DNA from: Actinomycetes bacterium
Lineage (GTDB): Bacteria > Actinomycetota > Thermoleophilia > Solirubrobacterales > Solirubrobacteraceae
Assembly: GCA_023405705.1 (NCBI GenBank)
Contig: JAEXXR010000150.1
Location: forward strand, 1-10,456
Direction of reading: 5' to 3'
DNA length: 10,456 bases
The position numbers and the translations under genes are program-made. Shown piece by piece: positions 6,371 through 10,456 of this stretch; position 1 is the stretch's first letter, and each line of letters begins with the position of its first letter. Under the pieces are notes generated by a model that was given only the letters and a program-made list of their open reading frames with translations, was not told the DNA's origin and ran no database searches.

Positions 6371-7357
6371 TCAGCCCGCGCGGCGCTGGAGGTAACGCTG
6401 CCAGCCCATCGCCTGCATGACGGCGAAGCGGCGGCCGGTGAGGCCGATGCGGTTCCAGGGGCGGCCCCAGTCGAGCTGGGTCGTCAGCTCCCAGGCCGGC
6501 GTGTCCGGGCGGTGGGCGAGCACCTCGGCGGCGCGGGCGAGGCGGGCGTCCTGCTCGCCGAGCGTGCGGGCGACGACGGCGGCGACGTCGCCGAAGCGGT
6601 ACTGGTGGCCGGGCAGCAGGAGGTCGATCGGCAGCGCGGCGATCCGGCGCAGCGAGTCGCGCAGCTGGGCGACGGGGTTGTCGTCGTCGTCGCTCACCAG
6701 GCCGACCTGGACCTCGCCCTCGGGCAGGATCACGTCGCCGCCGATCAGCAGCCGCCGCGAGCGGTCGAGCAGAGAGACGTGGCCGCGGGCGTGGCCGGGG
6801 GTCCACAGCACCTCCAGCTGCAGGCCGCCGAACGACAGCACCTGGCCGTCCTCCAGCAGCTCGTCGACGAGCAGGTCGTCGCTGTGGGAGGCGAGCCGGC
6901 GGGAGGAATCGACCATCTCGGCGAGCACGTCGGCCGGCAGCCCCGCGAGCCGCAGCTCGCGCTCCAGCTGGTCGAAGAAGGTGCCGCGCAGCGGGCGCTG
7001 GAGCTGGAAGGCGTCGAGCGGGTGGATCGCGATCGGCGCGCCGCTCTCCTCGCGCACGCGCGCGGCGAGCCCGATGTGGTCAGGGTGGTTGTGGGTCAGC
7101 AGCAGGTGGGTGACGTCGCCGACTGCGAAGCCTGCGGCGGCGATCGCTGCGGTCAGCGTCTCCCAGCAGGCGTCGTCGGGATAGCCGGCGTCGACGAGCA
7201 CGAGGCCGTCGTCGTGGCGCAGCAGGTGGACGATCACCGACAGCACCGGACTGCCCACCAGCGGCAGCGGCACGGCCCAGACGCCGTCGCAGACCAGCTC
7301 GGCGGCGCCGACCTCGCGGTTGTGGAAGGCGGCGCGGTGGACGGTGGCGGCGTTCAT
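6371..7357 (-). CDS. Metallo-beta-lactamase-fold hydrolase
   Basis: A 328-residue MBL-superfamily hydrolase with a complete dinuclear metal site: H89-N-H91-P-D93-H94, H189 in TPGHARGH, D208 in GGD and H251 in PGHQ. A helical C-terminal extension (about 260-328) resembles the winged-helix-like tail of glyoxalase-II/LACTB2-type members. Such enzymes cleave thioesters, lactones or phosphodiesters. A thioesterase or lactonase role fits the acyl-CoA genes next door but is inferred. I chose ATG 7357: a TTG 12 codons upstream (7393) is in frame but would read through the palindromes of the divergent control region, and homology does not need it. No Shine-Dalgarno precedes 7357, so this gene may also be leaderless. 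It diverges from the ligase-dehydrogenase operon. Confidence 0.9.
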   Translation of the reverse strand: MNAATVHRAAFHNREVGAAELVCDGVWAVPLPLVGSPVLSVIVHLLRHDDGLVLVDAGYPDDACWETLTAAIAAAGFAVGDVTHLLLTHNHPDHIGLAARVREESGAPIAIHPLDAFQLQRPLRGTFFDQLERELRLAGLPADVLAEMVDSSRRLASHSDDLLVDELLEDGQVLSFGGLQLEVLWTPGHARGHVSLLDRSRRLLIGGDVILPEGEVQVGLVSDDDDNPVAQLRDSLRRIAALPIDLLLPGHQYRFGDVAAVVARTLGEQDARLARAAEVLAHRPDTPAWELTTQLDWGRPWNRIGLTGRRFAVMQAMGWQRYLQRRAG

Positions 7358-7359
7358 GG

Positions 7360-7376
7360 GTATATTCACAACATAC
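7360..7376. promoter_or_regulatory. Imperfect palindrome 1 in the divergent control region
   Basis: The 17-base element GTATATTCACAACATAC pairs at six of eight positions around a central base, with perfect GTAT/ATAC ends. It lies two bases upstream of the MBL gene start, in the only clearly AT-rich patch of the window. A bound protein there would block the MBL promoter or start. It could alternatively be simply the AT-rich promoter DNA. Confidence 0.4.
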
Positions 7377-7390
7377 CGAATGGTCGGAAT
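7373..7390. promoter_or_regulatory. Imperfect palindrome 2, TetR-type operator candidate
   Basis: ATACCGAATGGTCGGAAT has the symmetric form AT-n-CCGA-nnnn-TCGG-n-AT (six of nine pairs). The half-site CCGA/TCGG with outer AT resembles operators of TetR-family regulators that control acyl-CoA metabolism in actinobacteria. It overlaps palindrome 1 by four bases and lies between the divergent MBL and ligase genes. No regulator gene is in the window, so the binding protein is unknown. Confidence 0.5.
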
Positions 7391-7499
7391 CAAGTTGCGA
7401 GGCGATTCGGATGCGCCGGGAGGCGCCCGCAGGCCGCGCCCCGCGACGCCGATCCGTCACCGTTCGGAGAGGACGGAGAGCGAGGATGGAGAGAGCAGC

Positions 7500-9038
7500 A
7501 TGACCGAGAAGCGCATGGGCTTCTGGGCCTGGGCCGCGGCCGAGCCCGAGCGGCCCGCCGTCGTCGACGCCCGCGGCCGGACGCGCACCTACGGGGAGCT
7601 CGACGCCGAGGTCAACCGCCTCAGCCACGGCCTGCGCGAGGTCGCCGGGCTCACCGAGGGCGACACCGTCGCGTGCGTGATGGCCAACGGGATCCCGATG
7701 ATTTCGCTCTACCTCGCCGCGATGCAGAGCGGGCTGTACTTCGTCCCGGTCAACTACCACCTGACCGCGGCCGAGATCCGCTACATCGTCGAGGACTGCG
7801 AGGCGAAGGCCGTCCTCTGCTCGGCGCGCGTGACGGAAGTCGTGCGCGAGGCGGTCGGCGATCCGGCGAGGCTGTTCGCGGAGGACGGCGGCCCCGGCGT
7901 CCGCGACATCGCCGAGCTGCTCGACGGCCAGCCGGCCACCCGCCCGCGGAGCACCAGAGCCGGCTCCCTGATGCAGTACACGTCCGGCACGACCGGCCGG
8001 CCGAAGGGCGTCAAGCGGCCGCTCTCGGGCCAGGACGCCGACGCCGGCGCGCACGTCTACGAGTGGCTGTTCGACGCGCTCGGGATCGGCGCCGACTTCG
8101 AGCGCTGGTGCGTCGCCTCGCCGATGTACCACACCGCCAACATCACGCCGGCCTCCGGCGCGCTCCACCTGGGCGGCTCGGTCGTGCTGATGGAGGGGTG
8201 GACGCCGGAGCTGTTCCTGGAGACGGTCCAGCGCGAGCGCGTCACCGGCACGCACATGGTGCCGACGCAGTTCCACCGCCTGCTCGCGCTCGACCCGGAC
8301 ACCCGCGCCGCCTACGACGTCAGCTCCCTGCGCTACGTCCTCCACGGCGCCGCGCCGTGCCCGCGCGCCGACAAGCAGGCGATGCTCGACTGGCTCGGCC
8401 CGATCGTCTACGAGTACTACGGCTCGACCGAGGTCGGCTCGACCGTCGCGACGCCGCAGCAGTGGCTGGAGCGCCCGGGCACCGTCGGCCTGCCGCTGCC
8501 GATCAGCGAGCTGAAGATCCTCGACGAGGCCGGCGCGGAGGTCCCCGCCGGCACCGAGGGGATCGTCTACATGCGCCAGGGCGAGGACCGGATGGAGTAC
8601 CACAACGATCCGGGCAAGACCGAGGGCGTGCGCAGGGGCCGGCTGCTGACCGTCGGCGACCGCGGCTACGTCGACGACGACGGCTTCCTCTTCCTCACCG
8701 GCCGCATCACCGACATGATCATCGTCGGCGGCGTCAACACCTACCCGGCCGAGGTCGAGGCGGTGCTGCTGGAGCACCCGGCGGTGCTCGACGCCGGCGT
8801 CGCAGGGGTCCCCGACCCCGACCTCGGCGAGGTGCCCGAGGCGTGGGTCCAGCCGGCCCCCGGCGCACCGGCGGCGGAGGAGCTGCGCGCGCAGCTCGAC
8901 GCCTTCTGCGCCGAGCGGCTGGCGCGCCACAAGCGCCCGCGCACGATCCACCTGCGCGACCGGCTCCCGCGCGACCCCAACGGAAAGCTCTACAAGCAGC
9001 GGCTGGTCGCCGAGCGCACGCTCGCCGCCCCGGCCTGA
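7500..9038 (+). CDS. Third acyl-CoA synthetase (AMP-forming)
   Basis: A 512-residue ANL-superfamily ligase, distinct from the two in the left block. Motifs: Y160-TSGTT-GRPKG170, EYYGSTE at 305-311, D387 in TVGDRGY, the hinge region GRITDMIIVGGVNTYP at 401-416 and catalytic K496 in DPNGK. The segment after the STE motif (GSTVATPQQWLERPGTVG, 313-330) marks it as a different subfamily. The ATG at 7500 has GGAGAGAG at 7488-7495; an in-frame TTG at 7320 lies inside the MBL gene and was rejected. It starts 142 bases from the divergent MBL gene and is followed after 24 bases by an acyl-CoA dehydrogenase, so it presumably makes the CoA thioester that the dehydrogenases oxidise. Substrate is unknown; steroid or branched side-chain acids are a guess based on the paired dehydrogenases. 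Confidence 0.95.
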   Translation: MTEKRMGFWAWAAAEPERPAVVDARGRTRTYGELDAEVNRLSHGLREVAGLTEGDTVACVMANGIPMISLYLAAMQSGLYFVPVNYHLTAAEIRYIVEDCEAKAVLCSARVTEVVREAVGDPARLFAEDGGPGVRDIAELLDGQPATRPRSTRAGSLMQYTSGTTGRPKGVKRPLSGQDADAGAHVYEWLFDALGIGADFERWCVASPMYHTANITPASGALHLGGSVVLMEGWTPELFLETVQRERVTGTHMVPTQFHRLLALDPDTRAAYDVSSLRYVLHGAAPCPRADKQAMLDWLGPIVYEYYGSTEVGSTVATPQQWLERPGTVGLPLPISELKILDEAGAEVPAGTEGIVYMRQGEDRMEYHNDPGKTEGVRRGRLLTVGDRGYVDDDGFLFLTGRITDMIIVGGVNTYPAEVEAVLLEHPAVLDAGVAGVPDPDLGEVPEAWVQPAPGAPAAEELRAQLDAFCAERLARHKRPRTIHLRDRLPRDPNGKLYKQRLVAERTLAAPA

Positions 9039-9054
9039 ACCTGAACCACCCGGC

Positions 9055-9059
9055 AGGAG
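9055..9059 (+). promoter_or_regulatory. Ribosome binding site of the first acyl-CoA dehydrogenase
   Basis: AGGAG ends three bases before ATG 9063, within the 24-base gap after the ligase. The gap contains no room for a separate promoter, which supports co-transcription. Confidence 0.55.
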
Positions 9060-9062
9060 ACC

Positions 9063-10202
9063 ATGGACTTCAACGACACCCCCGAGGAGGCCGAGTTCCG
9101 CGCCCGCGCGGCCGCTTGGCTCGACGGCGCGATGGCCGACGTCCCCGAGCAGGAGGGCCTCGACCAGGAGGAGCGCGAGACGTGGTCGCGCCTGTGGCAG
9201 CAGCGCCTCTCCGACGGCGGCTGGACCGGGCTGACGTGGCCGGTCGAGCACGGCGGCCAGGGCAAGGAGGTCGTCTTCGAGGCGATCTTCAACGAGGAGT
9301 GCGCCAAGCGACGCACCCCGTACGCGCAGAACGGCGTCGCGCTGCTGCTCGCCGGGCCGACGATCATGACCCACGGCACGCCGGCCCAGAAGGAGCGCTA
9401 CCTCGGGAGGATCCTGCGCAGCGAGGAGTACTGGTGCCAGGGCTTCTCCGAGCCCGACGCCGGCTCCGACCTCGCCGCGCTGCGCACGGTCGCGAAGAAG
9501 ACCGACGGCGGCTGGCTGATCTCCGGCGAGAAGGTCTGGACCTCCAACGCCCACAACGCGAGCAAGTGCATGCTGCTGGCGCGCACCGATCGCGACGCGC
9601 CCAAGCACAAGGGCATCACCTACTTCCTCGCGGACATGGACAGGATCGACGTCCGCCCGCTGGTGATGACCAACGGCGACGCCGAGTTCAACCAGATGTA
9701 CCTCGACGACGTCTTCGTCGCCGACGAGGACGTCCTCGGCGAGGTGAACGACGGCTGGAAGGTGACGCTGACGACGCTCGCCTACGAGCGCGGCGGGCTG
9801 GCGCTGTCGCTGTGCGTGTGGGCGAGACAGGCGGTCGACGCCGTCTGCGAGGCGGCCGCGACGCGCGGCCTGCTCGACGACCCGGGCGTCGCCGACATGG
9901 TGGGACAGCTTGAGGCCGACGCCGAGGCGCTGCGGATCGGCTCGCTGCGCGCGATGTCGGACGTCAGCCCCGGCCCCGAGACCTCCGTCGGCAAGCTGCT
10001 GTGGGCGAGAACGGTGCAGGACGCGACGCGCGTCGGGATGGAGCTGCTCGGCCCGGCCGCGACGCTCGTCGACGAGCCGCAGGCGATCTCGATGCTGCAT
10101 CACTACCTGCGCTCCCGCGGCCACACGATCGAGGGCGGCACCGACGAGGTGCAGAAGTCGATCCTCGCCGAGCGCGTGCTCGCGCTCCCCCGCTCGCGCT
10201 GA
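9063..10202 (+). CDS. Acyl-CoA dehydrogenase
   Basis: A 379-residue FAD-dependent acyl-CoA dehydrogenase, normal family length, catalysing alpha,beta-desaturation of an acyl-CoA with transfer of electrons to ETF. Family motifs are intact: WCQGFSEPDAGSDLAAL (124-140) and ISGEKVWTS (153-161) for flavin and substrate binding, and IEGGTDEVQKSILAERVLAL (356-375) at the C-terminus. The usual MCAD-type catalytic glutamate position (YEGT) reads GGT here, so the likely base is E242 in AYERGG, the location used by isovaleryl-CoA dehydrogenase and by mycobacterial FadE26-type subunits. The next gene, 35 bases on, begins another dehydrogenase, which is the arrangement of alpha2-beta2 heteromeric enzymes acting on steroid side chains in Mycobacterium. 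The heteromeric state is inferred from gene order only. Confidence 0.94.
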   Translation: MDFNDTPEEAEFRARAAAWLDGAMADVPEQEGLDQEERETWSRLWQQRLSDGGWTGLTWPVEHGGQGKEVVFEAIFNEECAKRRTPYAQNGVALLLAGPTIMTHGTPAQKERYLGRILRSEEYWCQGFSEPDAGSDLAALRTVAKKTDGGWLISGEKVWTSNAHNASKCMLLARTDRDAPKHKGITYFLADMDRIDVRPLVMTNGDAEFNQMYLDDVFVADEDVLGEVNDGWKVTLTTLAYERGGLALSLCVWARQAVDAVCEAAATRGLLDDPGVADMVGQLEADAEALRIGSLRAMSDVSPGPETSVGKLLWARTVQDATRVGMELLGPAATLVDEPQAISMLHHYLRSRGHTIEGGTDEVQKSILAERVLALPRSR

Positions 10203-10237
10203 CCATGCGCCGACCACCGGAATCGGAGAACCACACG

Positions 10238-10456
10238 ATGCGCGCCACCTTCACCCCCGAGCAGGTCGAGATCGACCGCACGATCGCCGAGATGTCGGCG
10301 AGAGGCCTGCTCGACGCCCGCCGCTGCCTCGAGCACGGCTTCGCCTTCCCGTCGTTCGACGGCCCGCTGCTCGCCGACTACGGCCAGCTCGGCCTGCCCG
10401 AGTCGGCCGGCGGCTTCGGCTCCAGCCTCGTCGACCTCGCGATCGCCGTCGAGGCG
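10238..10456 (+). CDS. Second acyl-CoA dehydrogenase (partial, runs off the window)
   Basis: The first 73 residues are visible: MRATFTPEQVEIDRTIAEMS, and later YGQLGLPESAGGFGSSLVDLAIAVEA. The FTPEQ opening and the GLPESAGGFGSS segment match the N-terminal helical domain of acyl-CoA dehydrogenases. It is the probable partner of the dehydrogenase just upstream. The ATG at 10238 has GGAG at 10225-10228. An in-frame ATG at 10205, two bases after the preceding stop, would add 11 residues but has no better ribosome site and adds non-family residues. FAD-binding and catalytic residues lie beyond the window, so whether this subunit is catalytically active or structural cannot be judged. Confidence 0.85.
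   Translation, partial: MRATFTPEQVEIDRTIAEMSARGLLDARRCLEHGFAFPSFDGPLLADYGQLGLPESAGGFGSSLVDLAIAVEA

Noticed and set aside
7358..7393. Upstream TTG start for the MBL gene
   Set aside because: It would translate both palindromes and adds 12 residues with no family counterpart; the ATG at 7357 is preferred.
7413..7426. Small hairpin GCGCC-GGGA-GGCGC in the leader of the third ligase
   Set aside because: A five-pair stem is expected by chance at this GC content, and nothing nearby suggests a riboswitch or attenuator.
7320..7499. Upstream TTG start extending the third ligase by 60 residues
   Set aside because: The extension lies inside the divergent MBL gene and the palindromic control region, and ATG 7500 has a good ribosome site where homology begins.
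6512..9913. An 1133-codon plus-strand frame across the MBL gene, control region and operon
   Set aside because: It runs antisense to one real gene and out of frame with two others, and is arginine/alanine-rich without motifs.
7080..10217. A 1045-codon open frame on the minus strand opposite the ligase and dehydrogenase genes
   Set aside because: It is antisense to well-supported enzymes and its product is a low-complexity mix of R, A, G, V, D and L with no motif. GC-rich DNA lacks stop codons in such frames.

Overview
The window is very GC-rich, with G or C at almost every third codon position. Gene density is high, and several genes overlap by ATGA or sit a few bases apart. It carries a DUF1707-FHA protein and two genes that appear to be read from leaderless promoters. 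These traits point to an actinobacterium. Recurrent AGA arginine codons in an otherwise CGC/CGG-using sequence, together with the gene types, make me favour the Thermoleophilia/Solirubrobacterales (Conexibacter-like), but that placement is an inference. I see no rRNA, tRNA, CRISPR array, insertion sequence or attachment site, and no gene-free stretch longer than 300 bases.

Left block (1-4751, all +): after the last codons of an upstream gene come a FadD13-like acyl-CoA synthetase, a nitroreductase-family flavoprotein and a second, paralogous acyl-CoA synthetase. All three are joined by 1-4 base stop/start overlaps, so they are almost certainly co-transcribed and translationally coupled. A GC-rich hairpin follows, then an alpha/beta hydrolase with a very strong ribosome binding site. 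The set looks like a carboxylic-acid activation and modification module (acid to acyl-CoA, a redox step, a hydrolysis step), substrate unknown.

Middle block (4752-6349, +): two small genes unrelated to catabolism, a DUF1707-FHA protein and a PD-(D/E)XK (RecB-like) nuclease-type protein. Both have a promoter-like pair of boxes placed so that transcription would begin at or next to the ATG, and both promoters carry nearly the same 14-15 base block up to the -35. The nuclease gene is broken by a frame change near 6053-6074, beside a run of five G.

Right block (6371-10456): a metallo-beta-lactamase-fold hydrolase on the minus strand diverges from a plus-strand operon of a third acyl-CoA synthetase and two adjacent acyl-CoA dehydrogenase genes, the second cut by the window edge. 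The 142-base divergent region has an AT-rich patch holding two overlapping imperfect palindromes, one of which looks like a TetR-family operator. The enzymes would carry out acid activation and alpha,beta-dehydrogenation, the first two steps of beta-oxidation, and the paired dehydrogenases suggest a heteromeric enzyme like those used on steroid side chains.

Overall this is a CoA-thioester catabolic region interrupted by two small regulatory or nucleic-acid genes. I do not see a clearly unprecedented system. The points most worth following are the ligase-nitroreductase-ligase cassette, the shared leaderless promoter block, the broken nuclease and the divergent operator.
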